A DNA stretch of 64,000 nt from Gammaproteobacteria bacterium (GCA_027315105.1 DAHUYP010000090.1:44970-108969); one strand, 5' to 3'; counted from the first letter of the stretch, positions 43,360 to 54,201 are shown. The notes: generated by a model from the letters alone, not told the origin. Program-made: numbers and translations.

Positions 43360-45615
43360 TCAGAAGCTGCGGCCGAGGAACAGGTGGAACGCAACGCTAC
43401 CGCTCGCATCATAGCCCCACGCGACGTAGGCCGGTCCGATGTAGGTGTCGGCGCCGAAGAACACCGAAGCGTCCTTGTGCGTCGACCCGAAGCTCATGTC
43501 GCTGCGCGCGCTCCAGACGTTGCCGGCCTCGAGCGACATGCCGACGTAGGCGGGCACGTCCAGAATGCCTTCACCGCCGTTGCCGACCTTGCGCAGATAG
43601 ATCAGGCGTCCGATCGCATACTCCGGTCCGGCCATCGACCAGGTCTGCATGCCCGACAGGTTCAGGAAGCCGCCCATCGGAAAATAGGTGCGCACGTTGG
43701 TCGTGCTGCCGCCGACCGTGGTACCGGACGAGAACCACGTGACGATCGTGTTCTTGGCCCATGAATGCGCCATGCGCCAATCGATCGTCATCAGGTCCGT
43801 GCCGCGCTCGCCGCCGCCGCCGCTGGCGCCTTCGACGGTCAGCTGCGCGGTGAATGCCTGACCCGAATGAGGGAAATTGGTGGTGTCGAGCTTGTCGTAG
43901 CCGACGCGCATGAAGTATTGCGGCAGGTGGAAGTAGGATACCGGCGTACTGAAATTGCCCAGGTACACGTACGAATCGCCGCGCGTATCGATCGCGCCGA
44001 ACCGCATCTCGCCCCAGGTGCCGAGTTCGCGGCCGAAGTCGAGGCCATAGTTGATGCTGCGCACATGATACCAGCCGACCTGGCGGTCGTTCTCGACCTG
44101 CGCGATCTCGTGTTCCTGGATGTCCGCGTGAGGAGCGACGAAATAGCGGGTCACGTCCGACAGCGGCAGGTACAGTTCCGTCGCCAGCAGCGGCGAAGTG
44201 CCGACCTGCAGGTCCGATACCCACTCCGCGCCGAGAGAATTGAGCTCGGTGACGTCCAGCCTGCCGGCGGCATTGACGATGGTGTTGCCCTCGAAGTCAT
44301 CTTCCATCGAAAGCCCGAACCGCAGATAGTTCGGTCCCCAGGAATTGGGTCGGGCGGTGAAGTCCAGCCCGGTCTGCCCGAGCGGGTCCTGCACCAGCCG
44401 GTAGTCGAGCAGCTCCAGATTGCCGCGGCTGTACAGCGACTGGACCTGGTCCTGCAACACCTGCGGGTCGAGCGTGTGGTCCACGTCCCGGCTGAACAGG
44501 TCCTCGATCTGCCGCCGGTAGGCCTTGGAATCGGGCTCGACCTGCAGGAACTTCACGGTCGGCAGGCCGGAGCGCGCGGCGCTGCGAGCCTGCAGGTAGC
44601 GCTCATAATCGGCGGCCGGCAGCGCCAGTCCGGCCAGTCGCGACTGCACCGCCTGGGCGGCGGTCTCCCCCGCATTCACTATCTTCATGATGTCGGGGAA
44701 GTCATAGGAGGAGAAATCGCCGAGCTGCGGACTCACGACCACGTCGGCTGGCCGCAGCGAGGCGAGCTCGCGCTCGACGTCCCGGCGCAGCAGGATCGAG
44801 AACATCTGGTTGGTGATGCTCGGTACCGAGTTGAGGCCCTTGCGCGACTGCAGCGGAAAGCCGGCATCGACCACGATCAGCACGTCCACCCCCATCGCCC
44901 GGATGACGTCGATCGGCAGGTTGTCGACCAGCCCGCCGTCCACCAGCAGCTTGTGGCGGTATTCGACCGGGGCGAACACCCCCGGCACCGACATGCTCGC
45001 GCGCATCGCCGTGGTCAGGTCCCCGTCCGCGAGCACCTCCTTGGCACCGGTCTCCAGATTGGTCGCCACGGCGCGAAAGGGCGTGGGCAGCCGATCGAAG
45101 TCGGTGATGCGCGCCACCGGCAGGGTGAGCGCGCGCAGCGTCTCGGTGAACTTCTGGCCCTGCACCAGCCCCTTGGGGATCACGAGCTTCCTGCCCTGCA
45201 GACCGAGCGGCAGATTGACCAGGAACTCCCGGTCCTCCTCCTTGCGCCGGTAATCGAGCTCACCGCGCTGCGAGCGGTCGCGGAATGCCGACTGCCAGTT
45301 CACCGACGCCATCGCGCGCTCGATCTCTTCGCCCGACATGCCGCTCGCGTACAGTCCGCCGACCACCGCACCCATGCTGGTGCCGGCGATCGCATCCACC
45401 GGCACGTGCAGCCGATCGAGCATCTTGAGCACGCCGATATGCGCCGCACCGCGCGCACCGCCGCCCGAGAGCACCAGGCCGATGCGCGGCCGGCCGACGG
45501 CCGGACGGTTCGCGGCGTCATCGGTCGATGATTGCTGGTTGGGGGATTCCTGCGCGCCGGCCGTCAAATGAGCGAGCAGCAACGCCGTCAAGCCGACTAA
45601 TTTTGCTATGCGCAT
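43360..45615 (-). CDS. Patatin-like phospholipase with POTRA and outer-membrane barrel (PlpD-type)
   Basis: 751 residues from the ATG at 45615 ([17 protein letters not shown] signal peptide). The patatin domain (about 45-310) has the oxyanion motif [13 protein letters not shown], the nucleophile elbow [10 protein letters not shown] and the catalytic DGG of [17 protein letters not shown]-like segment (about [13 protein letters not shown] to [13 protein letters not shown]) and a 16-strand-type barrel ending in FHLFLGRSF follow. This is the type Vd autotransporter layout of PlpD, which displays or secretes a phospholipase. Larger frames upstream of the start are not part of it. Confidence 0.88.
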   Translation of the reverse strand: MRIAKLVGLTALLLAHLTAGAQESPNQQSSTDDAANRPAVGRPRIGLVLSGGGARGAAHIGVLKMLDRLHVPVDAIAGTSMGAVVGGLYASGMSGEEIERAMASVNWQSAFRDRSQRGELDYRRKEEDREFLVNLPLGLQGRKLVIPKGLVQGQKFTETLRALTLPVARITDFDRLPTPFRAVATNLETGAKEVLADGDLTTAMRASMSVPGVFAPVEYRHKLLVDGGLVDNLPIDVIRAMGVDVLIVVDAGFPLQSRKGLNSVPSITNQMFSILLRRDVERELASLRPADVVVSPQLGDFSSYDFPDIMKIVNAGETAAQAVQSRLAGLALPAADYERYLQARSAARSGLPTVKFLQVEPDSKAYRRQIEDLFSRDVDHTLDPQVLQDQVQSLYSRGNLELLDYRLVQDPLGQTGLDFTARPNSWGPNYLRFGLSMEDDFEGNTIVNAAGRLDVTELNSLGAEWVSDLQVGTSPLLATELYLPLSDVTRYFVAPHADIQEHEIAQVENDRQVGWYHVRSINYGLDFGRELGTWGEMRFGAIDTRGDSYVYLGNFSTPVSYFHLPQYFMRVGYDKLDTTNFPHSGQAFTAQLTVEGASGGGGERGTDLMTIDWRMAHSWAKNTIVTWFSSGTTVGGSTTNVRTYFPMGGFLNLSGMQTWSMAGPEYAIGRLIYLRKVGNGGEGILDVPAYVGMSLEAGNVWSARSDMSFGSTHKDASVFFGADTYIGPAYVAWGYDASGSVAFHLFLGRSF

Positions 45616-45759
45616 GCACTGGTCGCGGCGCGACGGCGCCGCCGGGCCGATCTTAGCATGCGCCTGCGCGCGAGCCTGGCGCGCGGCCGCGGCCGCGCCC
45701 GCATGGCCCGCTGGCGATACCCTATCGTGGCGCGCTCGCGGCCGGGTAAGCTTGCGCAC

Positions 45760-46503
45760 ATGAGCTCGGCAATCATCGTCTCCCTCGTCATCCAGGTACT
45801 GCTGATCATTCACTGCATCCGTACCGGGCGCAATTCGCTGTGGATCTGGGCCATCGCCCTGCTGCCCGCGGCCGGGCCCATCGCCTACGTGCTGGTGGAG
45901 GTGCTGCCCGGCCTGTTCCGCAGCCGCGGCACCCGCCGCGCCGTGCAGGGCATGCGCAAGGCACTCGATCCGGAACAGGACCTGCGGCGCTTCGAGGCCG
46001 AAGCGCGTATGACGGGCGACGTCGCCAGTCGCCAGCGCTACGCCGATGAGCTGCTGCGCCACGGACGCTCGCCGGAGGCGATCGCGGCCTACCGGCAGGC
46101 GCTCGCCGGGCTGTACGAGCACGACCCGAACCTGCTGCTCGGCCTCGCCCGTGCGCTGTTCGCGAGCGGCAGCTTCGGCGAGGCGCGCCAGACGCTCGAC
46201 ACGCTGGTCGCGCACAATCCGGACTTTCGCTCCCCCGACGGCCATCTGCTCTACGCCCGCGCGCTGCAGGGTGAAGGCAGGCTCGAGCAGGCGCTGCAGG
46301 AATACGCCGCGGTGGCGAAATACTTCGCCGGCGCCGAAGCGCCGCTGCGCTACGCGCAGTTGCTGCGTGCGAGCGGCCGGGCCGAGGAAGCGCGCCGTGT
46401 GCTCAAGGACCTGCTGGAGCATGCGCGGCTCGCGCCGCGGCATTACCGCAGGATGCAGCGCGAGTGGCTGGCGGGCGCCGAGCAGGAGCTCGCCTCGCTC
46501 TGA
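45760..46503 (+). CDS. Membrane-anchored TPR protein
   Basis: 247 residues from the ATG at 45760. Two short hydrophobic segments at the N-terminus ([18 protein letters not shown] and [23 protein letters not shown]) resemble the PLD-nuclease N-terminal two-helix module. A cytosolic TPR-like array follows: [89 protein letters not shown]. Function unknown; a scaffolding role is likely. Its 3' 101 bases overlap the end of the convergent agmatine deiminase gene. Confidence 0.78.
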   Translation: MSSAIIVSLVIQVLLIIHCIRTGRNSLWIWAIALLPAAGPIAYVLVEVLPGLFRSRGTRRAVQGMRKALDPEQDLRRFEAEARMTGDVASRQRYADELLRHGRSPEAIAAYRQALAGLYEHDPNLLLGLARALFASGSFGEARQTLDTLVAHNPDFRSPDGHLLYARALQGEGRLEQALQEYAAVAKYFAGAEAPLRYAQLLRASGRAEEARRVLKDLLEHARLAPRHYRRMQREWLAGAEQELASL

Positions 46504-47617
46504 TGCCTGCGCGCTCGCCGGCCGCGGCGAGTGGCCGCGCCGCCGGCTGCTGCTGCGTGATGCAATGGATATTGCCGCCGCCGAGCAGGATTTCGCGCGC
46601 CGGCACCCCGACGATGCGCCGGTGCGGAAAGATGCCCCGCAGGATGCGGCGCGCCGCGCCGTCCGTGCGCCGATCGAGCAGCGGCAGGATCAGGCCGCCG
46701 TTGGCGAGATAGAAATTGACGTAGCTGCCGGCCAGGCGCTGGCCGGCGCGCAGCGCACGGATCCCCTGGTGGCCGGCGATGCCCCCGGCCTCGCGGCGTG
46801 TCATGTGCAGCGGCCCCGGCGCGGGCAGCTTGTGCACCACCAGCCGCCGGCCGCGTGCGTCTCTGGCCGCCATGAGCCGCTCCCAGGCATCCCTCGATAC
46901 ACGGTATTGCGGATCGCGCCGGTCATCGCTCCACGTCAGGCAGACCTCCCCGGGCCGGGCGAAGCAGGCCAGGTTGTCGACGTGGCCCGAGGTCTCGTCG
47001 CCGACCACTCCTTCTCCCAGCCAGATGACGCAGCGGGCACCCAGGTAGCTCTTCAGCAGGCTCTCGATGCGGCCGCGGCTCAAGGCCGGATTGCGGTTGC
47101 GGTTGAGCAGGCACTGCTCGGTCACGAGCACCGTACCCTGGCCGTCGACGTGAATCGCGCCGCCTTCGTTGACGAACGGCGCGCAATAGCGCTCGCAGCC
47201 GGCCATCTCCAGCAGCTTTTGCGCCACGAGCCGGTCGCGCCGGCAATCCCGGTACAACCCGCCCCAGGCATTGAAGCGCCACTGCACGCCGCGCAGCGCA
47301 CCGCGTGCGTTGACGAGGAACGTCGGCCCGACGTCGCGCATCCAGGCATCGTCACTCGACAGCTCCAGCACGCGTACGCGCTCCGGCAGGCCGGCGCGCG
47401 CTCGGGCATATTGCTGCGCCGACACCCCGACCGTGACCGGCTCGAATTGCGCGATCGCCGCGGCGACCGCGGCGAACGCCCGCTGCGCGGGCAATGCCCG
47501 CCGCCGCCAATTGTCGGGCCGCTCGGGCCACAGCATCCAGCAGCCCGCATGCGGCTCGAATTCGCCCGGCATCCAGAAGCCGTCGCGCGCGGGCGTTGAT
47601 TTCAAGGTGCTTGGCAT
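46403..47617 (-). CDS. aguA: Agmatine deiminase
   Basis: 404 residues. Converts agmatine to N-carbamoylputrescine and ammonia in putrescine synthesis from arginine. Peptidyl-arginine-deiminase family motifs: [56 protein letters not shown], and the catalytic cysteine in [11 protein letters not shown]. Family members normally end about there; this frame continues for roughly 44 Ala/Arg-rich residues, running antisense into the TPR gene. Relevant context is the polyamine transporter at the right of the window. Confidence 0.92.
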   Translation of the reverse strand: MPSTLKSTPARDGFWMPGEFEPHAGCWMLWPERPDNWRRRALPAQRAFAAVAAAIAQFEPVTVGVSAQQYARARAGLPERVRVLELSSDDAWMRDVGPTFLVNARGALRGVQWRFNAWGGLYRDCRRDRLVAQKLLEMAGCERYCAPFVNEGGAIHVDGQGTVLVTEQCLLNRNRNPALSRGRIESLLKSYLGARCVIWLGEGVVGDETSGHVDNLACFARPGEVCLTWSDDRRDPQYRVSRDAWERLMAARDARGRRLVVHKLPAPGPLHMTRREAGGIAGHQGIRALRAGQRLAGSYVNFYLANGGLILPLLDRRTDGAARRILRGIFPHRRIVGVPAREILLGGGNIHCITQQQPAARPLAAAGERAGIRARRAPARRPPATRAASCGNAAARAAHAPAGP

Positions 47618-47720
47618 CGCGACCGCAATTGTAGTCGCAAGCGATCGCCGGGTCGGCCCGATGCGGACGGTGCTGTGATACTATTTGTTGTTGCCCGAGC
47701 CCAAGCCGCTGGATCCCGCC

Positions 47721-49034
47721 ATGCCCAATCCGAACCCGACCTCGCCGCAGCCGGTCGTGCCCGCAGGCGGTCAGAAAATCACCGTCAGGAGCGACAAACT
47801 GGCGGTCCCCGACCACCCGATCGTGCCGTTCATAGAAGGCGACGGCACCGGTCGCGACATCTGGCGCGCGAGCTCGCGCGTACTCGACGCCGCGGTTCAC
47901 AAGGCGTACGGCGCCGGCCGCAGGATCGAGTGGATGGAGGTGTACGCGGGCGAAAAGGCTTTCAATGCCTTCAAGAACTGGCTGCCCGATGAGACCGTCG
48001 GTGCCTGCCGTGAATACCTGGTATCGATCAAGGGGCCTCTGACGACTCCGGTGGGCGGCGGCATCCGCTCGCTCAACGTGGCGCTGCGCCAGCTGCTCGA
48101 TCTGTACGTCTGCCTGCGGCCGGTGCGCTGGTTCAAGGGCGTGCCATCGCCGGTCAAGGCGCCGGAAAAGGTCAACATGGTGATCTTCCGCGAGAATACG
48201 GAGGATCTCTATTCGGGGATCGAATTCGAGCAGGGCACCGAGGATGATCGCAGGTTCCTCGAGCTGCTCAAGACCCAGTTCCCGAAGCACTACGCCAAGA
48301 TCCGCTTCCCCAACACCAGCGGCATCGCCATCAAGAACGTCTCGATCGAAGGCACCGAGCGGCTGTTTCGCTCGGCCGTCGAATACGCGCTGGCGAACAA
48401 GCGCAAGAGCGTGACGATCGTGCACAAGGGCAACATTCTCAAGTTCACCGAGGGCTCGTTTCGCGCCTGGGCCTACGCGCTCGCGGAGCGCGAGTTCGCC
48501 GCGCAGGTCTACACCTGGCCGCAGTGGGAGCGCACCAAGGCCGCGGCCGGCGAACAGGCGGCCAACGACGAGCAGGCGGCGGCGCTCAAGAGTGGCAAGC
48601 TGTTGATCAAGGACGCCATCGCGGATATCACGCTGCAGCAGGTCCTCACGCGAGCGGACGAATTCGACGTGGTGGCGACCATGAACCTCAACGGCGACTA
48701 TCTCTCCGACGCACTGGCGGCGCAGGTCGGCGGCATCGGCATCGCGCCGGGCGCCAACATCAATTACATGACCGGGCACGCCGTGTTCGAGGCGACGCAT
48801 GGCACGGCGCCGAAGTACGCGGATCTGGATCAGGTCAATCCCGGCTCGGTGATCCTCTCGGGCGAGATGATGCTGCGCTACCTGGGCTGGACCGAGGCGG
48901 CCGATGCGATCATCGGCGCGATGGACAAGACCATCGGCCAGAAGATCGTGACCTACGACTTCGCCCGCCTGATGCCGGGCGCGACCAAGGTCAAGTGCAG
49001 CGAATTCGCCGACGCCTTGATCCGCAAACTCTAG
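47721..49034 (+). CDS. icd: NADP-dependent isocitrate dehydrogenase
   Basis: 437 residues from the ATG at 47721; an in-frame TTG at 47685 has no better signal. TCA-cycle enzyme producing 2-oxoglutarate, CO2 and NADPH. Recognised by [16 protein letters not shown], the substrate loop [12 protein letters not shown] with the regulatory serine, [27 protein letters not shown], the catalytic [10 protein letters not shown] region, and [19 protein letters not shown]. Length and order match E. coli Icd. It is divergent from aguA, 103 bases away. Confidence 0.95.
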   Translation: MPNPNPTSPQPVVPAGGQKITVRSDKLAVPDHPIVPFIEGDGTGRDIWRASSRVLDAAVHKAYGAGRRIEWMEVYAGEKAFNAFKNWLPDETVGACREYLVSIKGPLTTPVGGGIRSLNVALRQLLDLYVCLRPVRWFKGVPSPVKAPEKVNMVIFRENTEDLYSGIEFEQGTEDDRRFLELLKTQFPKHYAKIRFPNTSGIAIKNVSIEGTERLFRSAVEYALANKRKSVTIVHKGNILKFTEGSFRAWAYALAEREFAAQVYTWPQWERTKAAAGEQAANDEQAAALKSGKLLIKDAIADITLQQVLTRADEFDVVATMNLNGDYLSDALAAQVGGIGIAPGANINYMTGHAVFEATHGTAPKYADLDQVNPGSVILSGEMMLRYLGWTEAADAIIGAMDKTIGQKIVTYDFARLMPGATKVKCSEFADALIRKL

Positions 49035-49070
49035 CCCCGTCTTCCGGGCGCGTCCGGCCCGCCCCGCGGC

Positions 49071-50675
49071 TCAGACCCGGCGCCGATCCGGCGGCGGCGG
49101 CGTGTACTGGTAGCTCCAGGTCTCCGTCAGCGGCTGGTCGCCCAGGGCGAGGAACAGGCGCAGATTGATCGGTTCGATGCTGTCATCCACCGGTCTCAGA
49201 TCGAACATGGCGCGCCAGCCCTGGATCGGGCGCAGCGGCCGCGCCGAGATGATCTCGATCTGCCCGCGCGAGGCGCTGACGATGGCCTCGACCGGCGCAT
49301 CCTCGCCGAGCAGCGGGAAATCACCGCCGGCGAAATCGACCACGAAGCGCCAGGAGAAGTAACTGCGCTTCTGGCCGATGACCCCGCCGATGCCGTCACG
49401 CGTGGCGCAGACCTGTGCCAGGGGGCACGCCCGCGGATTGTTCCGGCACCAGTACAGGCGATAGCTGAACAGCAGTTCCTCACCGCCGCGCGGCGGCTCG
49501 GCCGGGTTCCAGAACGCCACGATGTTATCGGCAGTCTCGTCCGCGGCCGGCAGCTCGACCAGCATCACGGCGCCCTTGCCCCAGTTGCCCTTGGGCTCGA
49601 CCCAGACGCTCGGACGGCGGTCGTAGAACACGCCGTCGTCCTGATAATGGTCGAAGTTGCGGTCGCGCTGCATCAGGCCGAATCCGCGCGGCGATTCGTC
49701 GGTGTACCAATTGACGCGGCTCGCCGCCGGGTTGACCAGCGGCCGCCACAGCCATTCGCCCACGCCCGTGTAGAGCTGCAGCCCGTCGGAATCATGGATC
49801 GCAGGCCGCCAGTCGGCGGCGACGCGCCGATCGTTCGTGCCGCACAGGAACATGCTCGTGCCCGTTGCCAATCCGACGCGCTCGATCGGCTTGCGCGGAT
49901 ACAGCGCCGCATCGACATCCATCACGATCGCGTCGGCGATATCGATCAGGAAGCGATAGGCGCCGGCGGCGCTCGGCGAGTCGAGCAATGCGTACACCGT
50001 GACCTGACTGGCGTCCCTGGCCGGCCGCTCCAGGTAATAGGCGACGAATTCCGGGAACTCCTCCGGCCGCGTCAGGCCGCAGTCGATCGCCAGCCCGCGC
50101 TGTGACATGCCGTACTGCTTGTCGCCGTCGACCGCCCGGAAATAGGAGGCGCCCTGGAACGCGACCAGGTCGCGCGTCCAGTCGGTGTGGAACAGCAGCC
50201 GGAAGCCGGCAAAGCCGAGCGTCGGCGGCAGCTGGCGCGCATCCACGCCGCTGCGGCTGAAATCGAACATCGCCGGGTCGTAGGCCAACTCCTGCGCCTG
50301 CCCGCCCTCGACGCTGTAGAGCCGCACCGGCTTTCGCATCGTGAATCCGAGGTGAAAGAAGCGCGCCTGGAAGCGCAGGCCTTCGCCGGCCCACAGCGAA
50401 TGATCGTCGCGATAGCCAATCGCCTGCCACTGGTCCCAGTTGAGCTTCGCGATCGGCGGCGGCAGCGCGGCGGCAGACGGCCGATAGGCTGCGCCGGCCA
50501 TCGAGCGCGCCAGGCCCTTGAGCCGCGCATAGTCGAACGGCTGCGCCGCGCCCTCGCGCTTCAGGGACGCAGTGCGCCCTCGCGGCGCGCCCTGCAGCGG
50601 CCACCACGGCAGCACGCTCGCCGCCAGTGCCGCACCGGCCTGGATCAATCGACGCCGACCTGGGCGCTCGCTCAT
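49071..50675 (-). CDS. opgD: Tat-exported glucan biosynthesis protein D
   Basis: 534 residues from the ATG at 50675 behind a CGAGGA. The twin-arginine signal RPGRRRLIQAGAALAASV distinguishes OpgD (MdoD) from OpgG, which uses a Sec signal. The MdoG-family core has RFQARFFHLGFT, SYFRAVDGDKQYGMSQRG, RDRNFDHYQDDG and EPKGNWGKGAVMLVE. OpgD shapes the backbone of osmoregulated periplasmic glucans. No opgG or opgH is in the window. It converges on icd. Confidence 0.92.
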   Translation of the reverse strand: MSERPGRRRLIQAGAALAASVLPWWPLQGAPRGRTASLKREGAAQPFDYARLKGLARSMAGAAYRPSAAALPPPIAKLNWDQWQAIGYRDDHSLWAGEGLRFQARFFHLGFTMRKPVRLYSVEGGQAQELAYDPAMFDFSRSGVDARQLPPTLGFAGFRLLFHTDWTRDLVAFQGASYFRAVDGDKQYGMSQRGLAIDCGLTRPEEFPEFVAYYLERPARDASQVTVYALLDSPSAAGAYRFLIDIADAIVMDVDAALYPRKPIERVGLATGTSMFLCGTNDRRVAADWRPAIHDSDGLQLYTGVGEWLWRPLVNPAASRVNWYTDESPRGFGLMQRDRNFDHYQDDGVFYDRRPSVWVEPKGNWGKGAVMLVELPAADETADNIVAFWNPAEPPRGGEELLFSYRLYWCRNNPRACPLAQVCATRDGIGGVIGQKRSYFSWRFVVDFAGGDFPLLGEDAPVEAIVSASRGQIEIISARPLRPIQGWRAMFDLRPVDDSIEPINLRLFLALGDQPLTETWSYQYTPPPPDRRRV

Positions 50676-51114
50676 GGCAATCCTCGATTGGACGCCGCCC
50701 GCGCTCACCGCGCGCTGCGCTGATCGTGCTCGAATGCGACCGCGTTATCAATGACCTGACGGTGTCGGTGGCCTGCCGCACGCAGCCGGAACCGCAGGCG
50801 GCGCTTGATCACGAGCAGCTCCGAAGGAGCGCAGGGCGCTGCAGCCGGCCCCGGGTCAGCTGCTCACGGTGTGGGGATCGCGCTGTGATATCGGCCCCTG
50901 CAACGTCTGGATCATTGCCTACGGCGAGCGCCTCGCTGAGTCAGACTCAAGTCCTCAATCTCACCCCAATGACACGATGGGCTCGATCTGGAGCGTCGCC
51001 GCGAGCGCGGCCGACGGCAGCGGCGCGCTGCCTCCGGCGTGAATACCGAGGGCCCCCGATGGGGCTTGAACCTCAGAATAAGTGGCTTTTGCCCCGTGCC
51101 ATCATCCGGCGGTG
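50676..51114. other. Non-coding stretch between opgD and the sulfur cluster
   Basis: 439 bases. It should contain the opgD promoter and mark the left edge of the sulfur cluster. One plus-strand frame (about 50808-51041) contains protein-like words such as LLTVWGSRCDIGPCNVWIIAYGERLAE but has no clear start or family; it may be a gene relic. No tRNA or repeat is visible. Confidence 0.35.
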
Positions 51115-52392
51115 TCATCGTACCTCGTCAATCACCCTGGCTGCCCGGCGCTCGCTCATGGCGACTGCGACCACGGCGCCCGAAACGAGGGTCAGAACGC
51201 CGATCGCGGCAATTGCCCAGGCGGCGCCAAAAAGATCGGCCATGATTCCCGCGGAGAGCGCGCCGATGGCGTAACCGAGATCGCGCCAGAAGCGATAAAC
51301 GCTCAATGAGCGCGCGCGCCACGAAGGATGGGATGCGTCGGAGACGGCGGCGATGAGCGTCGGATAGACCATCGCGGTGCCAATCCCGAGCAGCAAGCTG
51401 GCAAGGAACCACCAGCCGAACCCATGCGTGGTCGCGGTCACGAACAGCCCGATGGCCTGCACCCACATGCCGGCGACGATCAGGCCCTTGCGGCCCCAGC
51501 GGTCGCTCAACGGGCCGGTGATCGTCTGAAGCACGCCCCAGACCAACGGATAGATCGCCTTGAGGATGCCGATGCGTTCGACCCCGAGGCCGAACGCCGC
51601 GAAGAACAGCGGGAAGATTCCCCAGCTCATCCCGTCATTGAGATTGTTGACCAATCCCGCCTGCGAGGCCGCGACCAGGTTGCGATCGCCGAACGACGTG
51701 CGGCGAAACACGTCCCAGAATGCGACATCCTCGCTGGCCGACGCATGACGGGACAACTCAAGGCCGACATGATGCCGCGTGTCGCGTACCAGCAGCACTG
51801 ACAGAATGAGCCCGAGTGCGGCATAGCCCATGCCGAGATAGAACGGCTGCGGCCGCAGGCCGTAGCGCTGGGCGATATATCCGGTAAGGAAGGCCGTGAG
51901 GCCCACGGACAGATAGCCGGCGAATTCGTTGAGGCCCACGGCGAGGCCGCGTGATTTGGGGCCGACGAGATCGACCTTCATGATCACAGTCATCGACCAA
52001 GCGAAGCCCTGGTTGATGCCCAGCAGAGCGTTCGCGGCGATGATCCAGCCCCAGCTCGGCCCCCAGGCGATCATGAACGGCACCGGCAGCCCGACGAGCC
52101 ACCCCAGCACCAGCATGTGCTTGCGACCGTAGAGATCGGCAAAATGCCCCGAGACGAGATTGGCGGCGGCTTTGACGACGCCGAAGCTGACGATGAAGGA
52201 GACGACAACGGTGGTGGATGCGATCTTGAACTCTTCGGAGCCGATCAGCGGCACCACCGTCCGCTCCAGCCCCACCATGCCGCCGACAAAGGCATTGATG
52301 AGGACAAGCAACGAGAACTGCTGCCAGTTCTCGCGCAGTCCCAGCCGGATTCCGGATGCTGCAGAGGTGGGGGATTCCGGGGACACGATCAT
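51115..52392 (-). CDS. MFS transporter of the reactive-sulfur cluster
   Basis: 425 residues with twelve predicted membrane helices. The MFS loop motif is present as GHFADLYGRKHMLV after helix 2, and again as GPLSDRWGRKGLIV in the second half. The start ATG at 52392 has a short-spaced AGAGG. It is the last gene of the minus-strand sulfur cluster, after a cysteine desulfurase and a decayed methyltransferase. The neighbours suggest export or import of a sulfur compound or metalloid; the substrate cannot be read from sequence. Confidence 0.85.
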   Translation of the reverse strand: MIVSPESPTSAASGIRLGLRENWQQFSLLVLINAFVGGMVGLERTVVPLIGSEEFKIASTTVVVSFIVSFGVVKAAANLVSGHFADLYGRKHMLVLGWLVGLPVPFMIAWGPSWGWIIAANALLGINQGFAWSMTVIMKVDLVGPKSRGLAVGLNEFAGYLSVGLTAFLTGYIAQRYGLRPQPFYLGMGYAALGLILSVLLVRDTRHHVGLELSRHASASEDVAFWDVFRRTSFGDRNLVAASQAGLVNNLNDGMSWGIFPLFFAAFGLGVERIGILKAIYPLVWGVLQTITGPLSDRWGRKGLIVAGMWVQAIGLFVTATTHGFGWWFLASLLLGIGTAMVYPTLIAAVSDASHPSWRARSLSVYRFWRDLGYAIGALSAGIMADLFGAAWAIAAIGVLTLVSGAVVAVAMSERRAARVIDEVR

Positions 52393-52399
52393 CGCCTCT

Positions 52400-52737
52400 C
52401 ATGGCCCAAAGGCTCCGTCGCCCGAGCTCGCCGAGGACCGGGCGCCCGCCCGATCGAAGCACACGCGACATCTCGCACACGGCGGCGGACGCATCCGGGA
52501 CAAAGCAGAAAACGGCGATCGAGACCACCACGTCGAAGGCACCATCGGGAAAAGAAAGCTGCTCGATGTGCCCTGCGAGAAAGCCGCGTTGTTCCCATTG
52601 TTGTCGGCGCGCGTGCGTGCTGCGGCAAGCAGCACCGGATCGCGATCGACACCCGTCGCCTTTGCGCCGCGCGATGCTGCACGCCACGATGCGTGGGCTT
52701 TGGAACCGATTGTGGTCAGTGCGGTCGGGGTGCTCAT
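52400..52737 (-). pseudogene. Truncated, frameshifted SAM-dependent methyltransferase
   Basis: The ATG at 52737 overlaps the cysteine desulfurase stop (ATGA). The first frame gives GAKATGVDRDPVLLAAARTRAD, the SAM-binding loop of a class I methyltransferase. Around 52587 the homology moves to another frame: GHIEQLSFPDGAFDVVVS, then RVLRSGGRPVLGELG. The glycine-rich motif I is missing and the 3' end is cut by the MFS gene. Clearly a decayed gene. Confidence 0.75.
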
Positions 52738-53870
52738 GCGAGGGCCTGGCGCAATTGATCGACGACGTATTCGATCTCGTTCTGGGTCGTGCTCCGCCCG
52801 AGGCTGAAGCGGATGGCGCCCATGCCAACTTCGGGGGCAATGCCCATCGCTTTTAGAACCGGCGACAACGTGATCCGACCCGCATGGCACGCCGAACCAG
52901 TCGACGCGGCGATGTCCGGCATCCGCGCCAAGATCTCGACGCCGACATGGTTGATGAATGAGGCATTGAGCGTGTTCGCCAGCCGTAGCGCCGGATGACC
53001 ATTGAGCGCGACGCGATTGCCGAAAGCGGCGCGAAGGCGATCCCAGAACAGGTCGCGCAGGCGCTGCGTCGCCGACATGCCGATCCAGGATTGTGCAACC
53101 TCGCAAGCCTTGCCGAGGCCCGCCGCCAGCAGCGCACTCTCGGTGCCGGCACGCCGCCCGCCTTCGTGTCCGGCTCCGTGGATCAAGGGCTCGATTTCCA
53201 TCCCGCGACGGACATAGAGGGCACCGATCCCCTTCGGCGCGTAGACCTTGTGGCCCGCGACGGAGAGCAGGTCCGCGCCGAGTGCGCCGACTCGGGTCGG
53301 TATCTTGCCGACCGATTGCGCGGCGTCCGTATGCACGGGAACGCCGTGCGCGCGGGCGATCTTCGCGATTTCGGCGATCGGCTGGATCGTGCCGACCTCG
53401 TTGTTCGCGTGCATGATGCTGATCAGAAACGTGTCCTTGGTGATCGCCTTGCGGATGTCATCGGGATCGACAAGGCCGCTCCCATCGACGGGAACGTAAG
53501 TCACGGTCGCGCCAAGTCGCTCGAGAAATCGGCATGGCGCTAGGATCGCGGGATGCTCGATTTGCGACGTGACGATGTGTGACGGTCGATCGCGGCGCAG
53601 AAAGAACAAGCCCTTTAGCGCGAGATTGTTGGCCTCGCTGCCACCACTGGTGAAGACGACCTCATCGGCGGAACAACCGAGGAGCTCCGCGACCTGACGG
53701 CGAGCTCCCTCCAAGGCGGCGCGCGCCGGTACGCTTGCCCAATGCCCACTCGACGGATTGCCATAGTTCCCTTCGAGAAATGGGCGCATGACGGCCGCGA
53801 CCGCCGGGTCGATAGGCGTGCTCGCATTGTAGTCGAGATAGATCGGCGTCCTGACTGCTTCATCTGCCAT
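52734..53870 (-). CDS. Cysteine desulfurase (NifS/IscS family)
   Basis: 378 residues from the ATG at 53870 (MADEAVRTPIYLDYNASTP). It takes sulfur from cysteine as enzyme persulfide, with PLP. Motifs: FTSGGSEANNLALKG, MHANNEVGTIQP, HTDAAQSVGK, the PLP lysine in SVAGHKVYAPKG, and the persulfide cysteine in STGSACHAG. No IscU, IscA or IscR is adjacent, so it is not the main iron-sulfur system; the context with a DsrE protein and a persulfide dioxygenase points to sulfane-sulfur traffic. Its start overlaps the previous gene's end. Confidence 0.92.
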   Translation of the reverse strand: MADEAVRTPIYLDYNASTPIDPAVAAVMRPFLEGNYGNPSSGHWASVPARAALEGARRQVAELLGCSADEVVFTSGGSEANNLALKGLFFLRRDRPSHIVTSQIEHPAILAPCRFLERLGATVTYVPVDGSGLVDPDDIRKAITKDTFLISIMHANNEVGTIQPIAEIAKIARAHGVPVHTDAAQSVGKIPTRVGALGADLLSVAGHKVYAPKGIGALYVRRGMEIEPLIHGAGHEGGRRAGTESALLAAGLGKACEVAQSWIGMSATQRLRDLFWDRLRAAFGNRVALNGHPALRLANTLNASFINHVGVEILARMPDIAASTGSACHAGRITLSPVLKAMGIAPEVGMGAIRFSLGRSTTQNEIEYVVDQLRQALA

Positions 53871-54201
53871 CGAGACGCACCGATGCCAGGTTGCTTCCAA
53901 TTTGCCGCTGGACAGCTTCGGAAAAGCGTGTCAATAAGAGCGCTGCGCCTTCAGCAAGCGGCGCCCGCTGCGCGTCCGTGATGCTCGCCTGGCTCTCGAT
54001 AGAATCGCGCAGAATGACTCGCGCGTCGTCGACGCACAGCACGCCTCGCTCGATAGGCAGAAGAAAGTTGTTCTGAACCATGTCATAGGCCGCGACACCG
54101 GCGGCCTGAGCATCGATGCGCACTTCTTGTTTCTTCCGTGGCTCACTCCGCAATTGAGCAGCGATTATCAATTGGCATTCTTCCAGGAGTGTGCGACTCA
54201 C
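53860..54201 (-). CDS. Small helical protein of unknown function in the sulfur cluster
   Basis: 113 residues from a GTG at 54201 with GAGGTGAG upstream. Its end overlaps the cysteine desulfurase start by 11 bases, so it is operonic. The sequence is helical and rather acidic (LLEECQLIIAAQL, AEGAALLLTRFSEAVQRQIG) with two cysteines, at EECQL and VLCVDD. I recognise no family. A sulfur-carrier or adaptor role is only a guess from location. Confidence 0.6.
   Translation of the reverse strand: MSRTLLEECQLIIAAQLRSEPRKKQEVRIDAQAAGVAAYDMVQNNFLLPIERGVLCVDDARVILRDSIESQASITDAQRAPLAEGAALLLTRFSEAVQRQIGSNLASVRLDGR

Noticed and set aside
43765..45531. 588-codon open frame opposite the patatin gene
   Set aside because: No domain, strongly biased composition, and fully antisense to a gene with clear catalytic motifs.
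47352..48800. 482-codon open frame opposite isocitrate dehydrogenase
   Set aside because: Antisense to icd and aguA, with no conserved segment.
50808..51041. Plus-strand frame with protein-like words between opgD and the MFS gene
   Set aside because: No start codon with a ribosome binding site and no recognisable family; at best a relic.
51040..51110. Possible tRNA-like or attachment sequence near GGGGCTTGAACC
   Set aside because: It does not fold as a cloverleaf and no matching repeat is seen at the other end of the sulfur cluster.
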